Assembly (NCBI GenBank): GCA_016209995.1
Contig: JACQVC010000209.1
Coordinates: 1 to 7,433, forward strand
Direction of reading: 5' to 3'
Origin: Gemmatimonadota bacterium
Lineage (GTDB): Bacteria > Gemmatimonadota > Gemmatimonadetes > Longimicrobiales > Gaopeijiaceae
DNA: 7,433 nt
In this document: positions 1 to 6,096 of the stretch, one piece after another
How the letters are laid out: the number at the start of each line of letters is the position of its first letter
How positions within the stretch are numbered: position 1 is the stretch's first letter
Notes under the pieces: model-generated
What the model saw: the letters and a program-made list of their open reading frames with translations, nothing else
What the model was told of the DNA's origin: nothing
The model's database searches: none
Position numbers and translations under genes: made by a program

Positions 1-2
1 GA

Positions 3-335
3 GCGAAGATGTACCTCGCGGGTGAGCCGCCGTACGACAACCGGAAGCACTATCCGCTGCCGGCGCTCGTCGTCATGGATCTGCGCTTGCTGGACGGTAC
101 GGGCTTCGAGCTGCTCGACTGGCTCCAGAGTCACCAGGATCTGGTCCCGGTTCCGGTGGTGGTGCTCACCGTGTCCGCGGAGCAAGCGGACAAGCAGCGG
201 GCGTACCGGTTAGGCGTTCGGGACTACGTGGTGAAGCAGCGGGCCGTGCGGGAGCTCGTAGGCACAGTCAGGGTGTGGGCGAAGCAGTGGCTGGGCGAAG
301 AGGACGCAGAGCGGCCCGAGGCGAAGGGAGCGTAG
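3..335 (+). CDS. Response regulator receiver protein, 5'-truncated (CheY/Rcp1-like)
   Basis: This is the C-terminal two thirds of a single-domain receiver protein that accepts a phosphoryl group from a histidine kinase. The frame is open to the window edge, and residues before the Met at 9 (Ala-Lys) continue the family pattern, so that Met is probably internal and the true start lies upstream. Counting from that Met, the stretch YLAGEPPYDN resembles the Rcp1-type 'YLaGegpYaDR' segment. The phosphoacceptor is Asp24 in VVMDLRLLDG, the conserved Thr is Thr54 in VVVLT, and the conserved Lys is Lys76 in DYVVKQRA. The acidic pair of the N-terminus is missing because of the window edge. No output domain follows; the tail is short and charged. 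Two positions are unusual: the Pro of the usual 'D-L-x-x-P' loop is Leu, and the Pro after the conserved Lys is Gln. Such proteins usually sit beside a hybrid or phytochrome-type kinase, which would be upstream and is not seen. Confidence 0.88.
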   Translation, partial: AKMYLAGEPPYDNRKHYPLPALVVMDLRLLDGTGFELLDWLQSHQDLVPVPVVVLTVSAEQADKQRAYRLGVRDYVVKQRAVRELVGTVRVWAKQWLGEEDAERPEAKGA

Positions 336-346
336 CACTACCGCGC

Positions 347-368
347 CGGTGCCGCCCTGCGGTCACCG
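347..368. terminator. Possible hairpin between convergent genes
   Basis: CGGTGCCGC and GCGGTCACCG can pair across a three-base loop, with one unpaired T. The structure lies just after the response regulator stop and overlaps the stop codon of the converging PQQ dehydrogenase. There is no T-tract on either side, so it is not a standard intrinsic terminator. It may simply slow or protect transcript ends, or be a chance structure in GC-rich DNA. Confidence 0.28.
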
Positions 369-2303
369 CCCACCCGACAACGCGAACACCACGAGCTTCG
401 CCGTCTCTCCCTCCCCTACCGCGATCGCGACGTACTGACGTCCATCGCCCGCCTGGTACGTCATCGGATTCGCGTTCGAGCGATTACCCAGGTCGTACTC
501 CCAGAGCAACTCGCCGGTAGCGCTGTGGAAGGCGTGCAGGCTGTTCGAGCCACCGGTCACGAATACGAGCCCGCCGCGTGTGACGATCGGTCCGGTGGCG
601 CCCACGGCGCCGAGCTTCGCCGGCAGCGAGACGCCCCGCAGCGCCGCGTGCTCGCGCACCTCGGGCGAGTCTCCTACGGGCACCTGCCAGCGGTGCTCGC
701 CGGTGTTCAGGTCGACGGCCGTCAGCGTGCCGTAGGGAGGCTTCAGAATGGGCAGCCCGTTCGGCAGGGCCAGGTTCCGCCGTTCGCGGTCCACCTCGTA
801 ATCGGCCTCCGACCGCGTCCCATCCGACCTGGCCAGCTTGTGCAGGGCCGGCTGGTTCGAGGCCTTCACGTAGAGGACGCCGGTCTCGGGGTCCACGGCC
901 GGCCCACCCCAGTTGGCGCCGCCCAGGATGCCGGGCAGCGCGATCGTGCCCTCGAGCGAGGGCGGCGTGTACAGCTGGCCATACCGCAGTCCGCGGATCA
1001 CCTCGAGCGCCTGTGCGCGCAGCTCGGGTGTGAAATCGATGAGATCGCTCTCCGTGAACCCTTGCCTCGCGTACGGCGCGGGCCTGGTCGGGAATGGCTG
1101 CGTGCGTGCAGCGCGCTCGCCGGGCACGTCGCTGGGCGGTACGGGGCGGTCCTCGATGGGCCAGACCGGTGCGCCCGTTACCCGATCGAACACGTACAGG
1201 AATCCGGTCTTCGCGGTCGCCGCGACCGCGTCGATGGTGCGGCCGTTCGCGCGCATGGTCAGCAGCGCGGGCGGGCCCGCCGCACCGTCGTAGTCCCACA
1301 GCCCGTGGCGCACGAGCTGGAAGTGCCACACTCGCCGGCCCGTGGCGGCGTCGAGACAGAGCAGGCTCTCCGCGAAGAGGTTATCGCCCTTGCGGTGCCC
1401 GCCGTAATAGTCGCTGCTGGGCGTGGTGACGGGCAGGTAGAGCAGTCCGCGCTGTGCATCCAGCGTGAAAGGCGCCCAGACGTTCACGTGCCCCCACTCG
1501 CGACTCGACCCGCCCTCCCACGTCTCGGCGCCGAGCTCTCCGTCTTGCGGGATCAGGTTGAACTTCCAAACCAGCTTCCCGGTCCGCACGTCGAACGCCT
1601 GCATGAGCCCCGGAGGATCGTTGCGGTAGACCAGGCGATCTCCGACTCCATTCCCGATGATGACCAGGTCGCGGTAGATCACCGCGGGTGAGGTCTGCGT
1701 GTAGTGCAGACGATTGGTCGGCCACGGGAGGTGCTCGGTTAGATCGATCTCACCGCGATGTCCGAAGGTCGGGATCACCTTCCCGCTGGCCGCGTCCAGC
1801 GCGATCAGCCGCCAGCGCGTATTCAGGAAGATGCGCCGCTGATCTCTGCCGCTCTCGGGATCGCGACCGGTCCAGATCGCGACGCCACGGTGCACGTAGC
1901 CCGTTCCGTTCGGCGGCTGGCCCCAATCGTACGCCCGAGGATCGTACTCCCAGAACACACGGCCGTCGCGTGCACCCAGAGCGACCACGCGGTTGTACGG
2001 CGTCACGACGTACATCGTGTCGTTGATCACGATGGGCGTGACCTCGAAGCTGCCCGGCTGTACGCGCACCTCGCGGTTGGTCAGTCGCGGAGCCGGGACC
2101 GGCTTCTCACCCGTCTCCCAGGTCCACGCGACCGCGAGCCGGCTGACGTTCGTGCGGTCGATCTGTGCGAGGGTCGAGTACTTGGTGCCGCCGGTATCGC
2201 CGCCCCAGACCGGCCAGTCGCGCCCGGCGTTCTGGGCGAGGGTGGGCGAGGCCGTCGAAACGGCAACGCTCACCAGGGTGCAGGTCCACGCTATCCCACG
2301 CAT
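363..2303 (-). CDS. Secreted PQQ-dependent dehydrogenase (quinoprotein, GDH-like)
   Basis: This 646-residue protein is a periplasmic quinoprotein that should oxidise a sugar or alcohol using pyrroloquinoline quinone and pass electrons to the respiratory chain. A signal peptide covers about residues 1-23, ending in a Thr-Leu-Ala cleavage pattern. The rest is one beta-propeller opening with WPVWGGDTGGTKYS (about 30-43), as in COG4993/membrane glucose dehydrogenase relatives. HGLWDYD (333-339) and AKTGFLYVFDR (364-374) match the regions that hold the catalytic Asp and PQQ-binding Lys of E. coli Gcd (from memory). Repeated W-motif blades and the closing NPMTYQAGDGRQYVAIAVG (about 610-630) complete the fold. 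Unlike Gcd it has no N-terminal membrane helices, and unlike type II quinohemoproteins it has no CxxCH. The chosen ATG has an AGGAGG plus GGAAGGTGA leader; a GTG three codons upstream (2312) is also possible. A longer reading frame starts with GTG at 2426, overlapping the upstream stop as GTGA, but it buries the signal peptide behind 41 extra residues and lacks a Shine-Dalgarno sequence. The substrate cannot be told from sequence. Confidence 0.9.
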   Translation of the reverse strand: MRGIAWTCTLVSVAVSTASPTLAQNAGRDWPVWGGDTGGTKYSTLAQIDRTNVSRLAVAWTWETGEKPVPAPRLTNREVRVQPGSFEVTPIVINDTMYVVTPYNRVVALGARDGRVFWEYDPRAYDWGQPPNGTGYVHRGVAIWTGRDPESGRDQRRIFLNTRWRLIALDAASGKVIPTFGHRGEIDLTEHLPWPTNRLHYTQTSPAVIYRDLVIIGNGVGDRLVYRNDPPGLMQAFDVRTGKLVWKFNLIPQDGELGAETWEGGSSREWGHVNVWAPFTLDAQRGLLYLPVTTPSSDYYGGHRKGDNLFAESLLCLDAATGRRVWHFQLVRHGLWDYDGAAGPPALLTMRANGRTIDAVAATAKTGFLYVFDRVTGAPVWPIEDRPVPPSDVPGERAARTQPFPTRPAPYARQGFTESDLIDFTPELRAQALEVIRGLRYGQLYTPPSLEGTIALPGILGGANWGGPAVDPETGVLYVKASNQPALHKLARSDGTRSEADYEVDRERRNLALPNGLPILKPPYGTLTAVDLNTGEHRWQVPVGDSPEVREHAALRGVSLPAKLGAVGATGPIVTRGGLVFVTGGSNSLHAFHSATGELLWEYDLGNRSNANPMTYQAGDGRQYVAIAVGEGETAKLVVFALSGGR

Positions 2304-2316
2304 CGCGCTCACCTTC

Positions 2317-2322
2317 CCTCCT
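2317..2322 (-). promoter_or_regulatory. Ribosome binding site deciding the PQQ dehydrogenase start
   Basis: AGGAGG on the minus strand lies 13 nt before the ATG at 2303 and 4 nt before an in-frame GTG at 2312, with AAGGTGAG between. It supports a start in the 2303-2312 area rather than the GTG at 2426 that overlaps the stop codon of the upstream gene. Either nearby start leaves an intact signal peptide. Confidence 0.6.
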
Positions 2323-2422
2323 ATCGCGAACCGCGCCTCGGCAGCGTGCGCCGCTCGCGCGGTGTCACGGACCCGTTCGCTCTCCTTCTCCGACGCCGCA
2401 CGGCCCCCGCGTACCGTCGCCC

Positions 2423-4219
2423 TCACAGGCTGGCCCGCAGCCGCTCGGCCGCAGCGGTCGCCTCATCCAGCGCTTCCAGCAACCGGTTCCGCTCGCGGAT
2501 CAGCAGAGTCTCGGCGAAGCGGTAGCGGTCCGTGCCCGGCTCTTCTTCCGCGAGCGTGCGCACGGCCGCGAGTCCGGCCAATGGGCCCCTCTCGGAGCCG
2601 GAGTCCATGTGGTAGGGCGTGAGCGGCACGTACAGCACCCTGTGGAGGGGGCGCAGGATCCCGACCAAGCCCAGGTCGAGCGCTGCGCTGCCCCTCGCCG
2701 GCAGCGAGCCCTGAATGGCCGTGACGATCTCGAGCAGCCGCCCGTGCCTCGCCTGTGCCTCGCTCAGGTCGAAGCGATCCCCGGCCGTCGCCGCGATGTC
2801 CGCGAGCGCTTCGCCGAGCCCGCCGACCTCGGCCACCAGGTCGACGGGAAAGATCGGCGCAGCCAGCATCGTGGCAAAGGCATCGGCGTACAGCTCGGTA
2901 TCGGTCTCGAGAATGGCATAGTCGACTTTGTCGATGTCATCGTCGACCGTATGCCACCACCAGTAGCCGCCATCTTCCTCGAGCCGCGAGTGGTTGATCT
3001 GGAACAGCGGCAGGCCGATACCGTTGAACGATTGATCGGAGTTGCCGCCGGGGCGCCCCGGCTCGATCTCCTGACCGGTGGCACTGAGCACTACGTCCGT
3101 CGCCAGGCCGGCGAGCGACGCCGTGGCGGCCGCGCCGAACTCCTTCGCGCCCGTCTGGCCGATACCGTCGATGTTCACGTAGGCGAGGCCGCGGCTGCGC
3201 AGCTCGTCGAAGTAATGGTCGGAGAACCAGGTCGAGCCTGAGTAGCGTGCGTTGCTGTGCCCCGGCCACCACGCCACCACCAGTCCTCGCCGCAGGAGCT
3301 GACGATTGCGGAAGAACGCGCGCGTCAGCTCGAGCATCGCCGCGTTGGACGCGCCCTCATCCGTGCCCCCGTGATACCACGCGTCGATGTGTCCGCCGAA
3401 CAGCACGTAGGGTGCGTTGGCGTCGGGCGCGGGAATGCGGGCGACCGCCACGCGTAGCGGCTTCCAACCCGTGCTCGCCTCCGCGCTCATGCGCAGGCGG
3501 ACCGGGCCGCGGCTCAGGCGTGTTCTCAGATCTTCGCCCGCGCTGCGGGTGATGTGGGCAACGGGGATGGCCGGAAGGCGATCGTAGTTGAGCAGTGACG
3601 GTATGCCCCAGGTGGTCGTCGCGATCAGATCGGTCAGGCGCTCCCCTGCGTTCACGAAGATCACGCCCGCCGCACCCAGCTGCTGCAGCAACACGACCGG
3701 TCCGCCGCGTGGCTGCCCGTCCACGAGCACGATGGCGCCCGCCACGTCCAGCGGCTTCGCGCGCACCGACGCGCTCGCCATGCCCTGGCCCGCCACGACC
3801 ATCCGCTCGCCCGTTCCCGGCTCGCGCGGCAAGTCGCCCATCCCCCCCGCATCAACGAGCCGGGCCTCGAGACGCCGCGCCGTCGCGGAGAACGACTCGG
3901 TGATCGCCTTGGGGGCGAAGCCGCCACCCATCACCTCGACGCTCGCCGACACCGGGTCGCTGGCATACGCCTGTATGGTGTGAACTTCGACCGGGATCCC
4001 ATCCGCCTCGAGCGTCGCCACGAGGTGGTCGATAGCCGCGTTCTCGCCCGCGCTGCCCGACGGACGCTCGTGCTGCACGATCGCCCTGGTGTGCTCTTCC
4101 AAGCCTTGTTGCGTAACCGCGGCGCGCACCGCCTCGGCGAGCGCCGGTACGGGGTCGTCGGGCGCGCAGGCAAACAGAGCCAGCAAACAGGCGGGACCGG
4201 CCAGAGTCAGAGACCGCAT
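2423..4219 (-). CDS. Lipoprotein M28-like metallopeptidase with PA domain, atypical active site
   Basis: This 598-residue protein starts with a short hydrophobic signal ending in LLALFAC, so Cys18 is the likely lipidation site (the -2 Phe is not ideal). A PA (protease-associated) domain lies at about 118-250 and an M28 aminopeptidase/PSMA-type catalytic domain at about 265-455. A mostly helical C-terminal part (about 456-598) recalls the dimerisation domain of the transferrin-receptor family. Expected metal ligands are visible: His277 and/or Asp279 in GGHIDAW, Asp287 in GGTDEGAS, Asp351 in VNIDG and His423 in WHTVDDDIDKVD. The usual Glu-Glu pair (general base and metal ligand) is missing: the segment reads WWPGHSNARYSGSTW at 317-331, with His-Ser where the acidic pair is expected. 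I recall similar GHS-type segments in some M28-like proteins, so this may be a subfamily rather than damage. Activity is therefore uncertain. The gene lies upstream of and in line with the PQQ dehydrogenase (119 bp apart), and diverges from the amidohydrolase, suggesting shared peptide use. Confidence 0.85.
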   Translation of the reverse strand: MRSLTLAGPACLLALFACAPDDPVPALAEAVRAAVTQQGLEEHTRAIVQHERPSGSAGENAAIDHLVATLEADGIPVEVHTIQAYASDPVSASVEVMGGGFAPKAITESFSATARRLEARLVDAGGMGDLPREPGTGERMVVAGQGMASASVRAKPLDVAGAIVLVDGQPRGGPVVLLQQLGAAGVIFVNAGERLTDLIATTTWGIPSLLNYDRLPAIPVAHITRSAGEDLRTRLSRGPVRLRMSAEASTGWKPLRVAVARIPAPDANAPYVLFGGHIDAWYHGGTDEGASNAAMLELTRAFFRNRQLLRRGLVVAWWPGHSNARYSGSTWFSDHYFDELRSRGLAYVNIDGIGQTGAKEFGAAATASLAGLATDVVLSATGQEIEPGRPGGNSDQSFNGIGLPLFQINHSRLEEDGGYWWWHTVDDDIDKVDYAILETDTELYADAFATMLAAPIFPVDLVAEVGGLGEALADIAATAGDRFDLSEAQARHGRLLEIVTAIQGSLPARGSAALDLGLVGILRPLHRVLYVPLTPYHMDSGSERGPLAGLAAVRTLAEEEPGTDRYRFAETLLIRERNRLLEALDEATAAAERLRASL

Positions 4220-4224
4220 GAGTC

Positions 4225-4231
4225 CACCTCC
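4225..4231 (-). promoter_or_regulatory. Ribosome binding site of the M28-like gene
   Basis: GGAGGTG on the minus strand sits 5 nt before the ATG at 4219. It is a near-perfect Shine-Dalgarno sequence. It fixes the start at the lipoprotein signal and rejects the 89-residue upstream extension to a GTG at 4486, which has no signal peptide and runs across the divergent promoter region. Confidence 0.8.
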
Positions 4232-4326
4232 ACCGACGAGAGGCTGTGAGGTTAAGCAGTCACGATGAGGGAACCGAGTGCAGCTAGTTTGGCGTTTGGC
4301 TGACGCTCGGCGCAAGCGCTCCGAAG

Positions 4327-4355
4327 GATCCGTGTGACAGCCCCACAGATCCGTG
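4327..4355. repeat. Direct repeat GATCCGTG, 21-bp period
   Basis: GATCCGTG occurs at 4327-4334 and again at 4348-4355, exactly 21 bp apart (about two helical turns). A one-mismatch copy, GATTCGTG, lies at 4384-4391. Same-face spacing upstream of divergent genes is typical of activator or repressor sites, but the repeat is short and could be chance. Confidence 0.3.
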
Positions 4356-4446
4356 GCTCTCGCCGCCGGCCCATTCAGCCATGGATTCGTGGGGCCGGTG
4401 ACCTGGCTCCGTTCTTGACGTCGTAAGCGGCGGCGACTCGCCACCC

Positions 4447-4476
4447 TTGACGCGCCGGATCGGCGCGGAGTACGAT
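4447..4476 (+). promoter_or_regulatory. Candidate sigma70-type promoter for the amidohydrolase
   Basis: TTGACG (4447-4452) and TACGAT (4471-4476) are separated by 18 bp and match the -35 and -10 consensus in five of six and four of six positions. Transcription would start near 4483, leaving a leader of about 68 nt before the ATG at 4551. The downstream plus-strand genes are close enough that at least the 53-aa gene could be read from it. A second TTGACG at 4415-4420 has no matching -10. Confidence 0.5.
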
Positions 4477-4539
4477 CTCCTTCCACAACAGGGTGATGCG
4501 GAGGGCGTCCGCTTCACCTGCCGTCCTCGATGGCTTTGC

Positions 4540-4543
4540 GGAG
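4540..4543 (+). promoter_or_regulatory. Ribosome binding site deciding the amidohydrolase start
   Basis: GGAG lies 7 nt before the ATG at 4551. The other in-frame ATG at 4530 has no purine-rich leader. The site favours the shorter protein, which begins closer to the signal peptide. Confidence 0.55.
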
Positions 4544-4550
4544 CCCATTC

Positions 4551-5849
4551 ATGGGACGCGCGGTCTTACCCTCGTACGTGCGGCCACCGCAGCTTGCGGC
4601 GACCGGGTGGCTGCTCGTCTTCGGCCTCATCGCGTGCGCTCAGGAGGTACCGCCCACCCGTCAGGAGGCCGACGCAATCGTGCTGCGCGCGTCGCGCATC
4701 CTCGATGGCCGCGGGGGCGTGCTCGAGAATCAGGATATCATCGTACGCGACGGTCGTATCGCGGAGATCGTGCCCAGCGGCACGGTCGGCGGCGGGCAGA
4801 CCCACGACCTCACCGCGCTCACGGTGCTGCCCGGGTACATCGACACCCACGTGCACATTGGCCGGCACTTCGATGCGAACGGCCGGCTGCACGATCCGGA
4901 GGACCAGGAAGACCCCGGACACCTGACGCTGTTCGCGCTGGAGAGCGCGTACCGCTCGCTCATGAGCGGGGTCACGACGCTCCAGAGCCTGGGCGGCCCC
5001 GAGGACGCGGGGCTCAAGGAGTTCATCGCGCGGGGCACGCTGCCGGGGCCGCGCGTGCTCACCTCGCTCGGCTCGATCGACGAGAACACGGGATCGCCCG
5101 AGGCGATCCGGCAGTTCGTCCGCGAGAAAGCGGCGGCCGGCGCCGATGTGATCAAGATCTTCGCCTCGACGAGCATACGCGTGGGCGCGGTCACGACGCT
5201 GTCGCTCGAGCAGCTCGAGGCCGCCTGCGGCGAGGCGCAGGCACATGGATTGCGCACGGTCGTGCACGCCCACCGCGGCGATGCGGTCGCGCGCGCGGCG
5301 CAAGCGGGCTGTACGCAGATCGAGCACGGCTGGCTGCTCGAGCGGCCGGATCTCGAGGTGATGGCGCAGGCGGGCATGTACTTCGGCAATCAGATCGACC
5401 TGCTCTTCCGCAACTACGCCGAGAACGGCGAGCGCATGGTGGGTATCGCGTCCTACACCGCGGAGGGTTTCCGCAACCTCCAGGACGCGCACCCCGGCGC
5501 GGTACGGATGTTCAAGGAAGCGCTCACGGTGCCCGGGCTCAAGGTGGTTTTCAGCACGGACGCGGTGTCGGGCGGTCATGGCCGCAACGCGCAAGAATTG
5601 GTGGCGTACGCGATGCAGGGTGGTCAGAGCCCTATGGAGGTCGTGATCACGGCGACATCCCGCGCCGCGGAGTCTCTGAACATGGGTGACCGGATCGGCT
5701 CGATCGCGCCTGGGCTGGAGGCGGACATCGTCGCGCTGGACGGCGATCCGCTCACGGACCCGGCCGCGTTCAACCGCGTCGTCTTCGTGATGCGGGCGGG
5801 GAAGGTCTACAAGAACGAGCCGGGCGCGGTACGCGGAGGCGGCACGTAG
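4551..5849 (+). CDS. Lipoprotein amidohydrolase (imidazolonepropionase/prolidase-like, COG1228)
   Basis: This 432-residue metal-dependent hydrolase of the amidohydrolase superfamily probably cleaves an amide or dipeptide bond outside the cytoplasm. The N-terminus has a basic stretch and a hydrophobic segment ending in FGLIAC, so Cys29 is the probable lipidated residue. A beta-sandwich part follows (about 40-95, with ILDGRGG and VRDGRIAEI). The TIM-barrel metal site then shows His100/His102 in THVHIG, a likely carboxylated Lys202 in DVIKIF, His239/His241 in VVHAH, His259 in QIEHG and Asp337 in FSTDAV. The closing segment GSIAPGLEADIVALDGDP is standard for the family. Length is normal and no key residue is missing. 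Relatives include Xaa-Pro and Xaa-Arg dipeptidases of the Lys-carboxylate subtype, but the substrate cannot be told from sequence. It is divergent from the M28-like lipoprotein gene and 12 bp ahead of the 53-aa membrane protein gene. Confidence 0.9.
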   Translation: MGRAVLPSYVRPPQLAATGWLLVFGLIACAQEVPPTRQEADAIVLRASRILDGRGGVLENQDIIVRDGRIAEIVPSGTVGGGQTHDLTALTVLPGYIDTHVHIGRHFDANGRLHDPEDQEDPGHLTLFALESAYRSLMSGVTTLQSLGGPEDAGLKEFIARGTLPGPRVLTSLGSIDENTGSPEAIRQFVREKAAAGADVIKIFASTSIRVGAVTTLSLEQLEAACGEAQAHGLRTVVHAHRGDAVARAAQAGCTQIEHGWLLERPDLEVMAQAGMYFGNQIDLLFRNYAENGERMVGIASYTAEGFRNLQDAHPGAVRMFKEALTVPGLKVVFSTDAVSGGHGRNAQELVAYAMQGGQSPMEVVITATSRAAESLNMGDRIGSIAPGLEADIVALDGDPLTDPAAFNRVVFVMRAGKVYKNEPGAVRGGGT

Positions 5850-5861
5850 ACGCCGCTCACG

Positions 5862-6023
5862 ATGAAAGGACTTCTGGTCGTGGTCGGAGCGTCGGTGGGC
5901 GGTGCCGTGGGGTGGTGGCTCGGTGCTTTCGTCGGCGTGATGACGGCGTTCTTATTGAGCGTACTGGGCACTGGCGCAGGGATGTATGCTGGCGCCCGCA
6001 TATTCGGCCAGTACCTCTCGTAG
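5862..6023 (+). CDS. Small glycine-rich membrane protein, 53 aa
   Basis: I do not recognise a named function. The 53-residue frame begins MKGLLVVVGASVGGAVGWWL and is hydrophobic almost throughout. It can form one long or two short membrane helices, with a break near residues 34-41 (SVLGTGAGM). Gly and Ala recur at four-residue-like spacing (GASVGGAVG, GTGAGMYAGA), the pattern of glycine zippers that pack helices together. The tail ARIFGQYLS is weakly basic. Codon use resembles the neighbours, and the start is 12 bp after the amidohydrolase stop, consistent with one transcript. There is no good Shine-Dalgarno sequence just before the ATG, so translation may be coupled to the upstream gene. Short proteins with a GWWLG...GTGAG...YAGRR pattern are, as I recall, widespread and annotated as hypothetical. 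It is a real gene candidate and not a shadow: the opposite-strand frame here is low-complexity Pro/Thr. Confidence 0.7.
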   Translation: MKGLLVVVGASVGGAVGWWLGAFVGVMTAFLLSVLGTGAGMYAGARIFGQYLS

Positions 6024-6046
6024 ACGCCCTGACCGCCTCGTACGCG

Positions 6047-6060
6047 GCGGCCCAGGCCGC
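6047..6060. other. Perfect inverted repeat before the DinB-like gene
   Basis: GCGGCCCAGGCCGC is a 6-bp perfect dyad with a two-base centre (as RNA, a 5-bp stem with a four-base loop). It lies 24 bp after the small membrane protein stop and just before TTAGTATAGG. It could be a weak terminator, an operator beside a TAGTAT -10-like hexamer (6062-6067), or chance in GC-rich DNA. No -35 is visible at the right distance and no T-tract follows. Confidence 0.25.
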
Positions 6061-6096
6061 TTAGTATAGGGGAGAAAGGTCCTCGGGGTTGTCGTG

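Larger units (their letters stand above)
4220..4550. other. Divergent intergenic region between peptidase and amidohydrolase
   Basis: This 331-bp stretch carries no convincing gene. It holds the leaders of both divergent genes, a rightward promoter candidate near 4447-4476, and a repeated GATCCGTG octamer. I see no convincing -35/-10 pair for the leftward peptidase gene, although TAACCT (4254-4249, minus strand) could be a weak -10. Short frames running through the region lack coding character or a ribosome binding site. Confidence 0.6.

Noticed and set aside
525..1691. Long plus-strand open frame (388 codons) opposite the PQQ dehydrogenase
   Set aside because: It is antisense to a gene with clear domain motifs; its product is Arg/Gly/Val-rich with no recognisable domain, as expected from the reverse frame of GC-rich codons.
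2165..3241. Plus-strand open frame (358 codons) across the peptidase and PQQ dehydrogenase junction
   Set aside because: It overlaps two well-supported minus-strand genes and has low-complexity Arg/Ala/Pro composition.
4415..4443. Second TTGACG as a promoter -35
   Set aside because: No -10-like hexamer occurs 16-18 bp downstream.
4220..4486. N-terminal extension of the M28-like protein up to a GTG at 4486
   Set aside because: GGAGGTG sits 5 nt before the ATG at 4219, which begins directly with a lipoprotein signal; the extension would bury the signal and overlap the divergent promoter.
4566..5594. Minus-strand open frame (342 codons) inside the amidohydrolase
   Set aside because: The amidohydrolase shows all metal-site motifs in the plus frame; the antisense product is Arg/Ala/His-rich and lacks a ribosome binding site or domain.
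5807..6001. Minus-strand 64-codon open frame over the small membrane protein
   Set aside because: Its product is Pro/Thr/Ser-rich low complexity, and the plus-strand 53-aa frame is better formed and placed.
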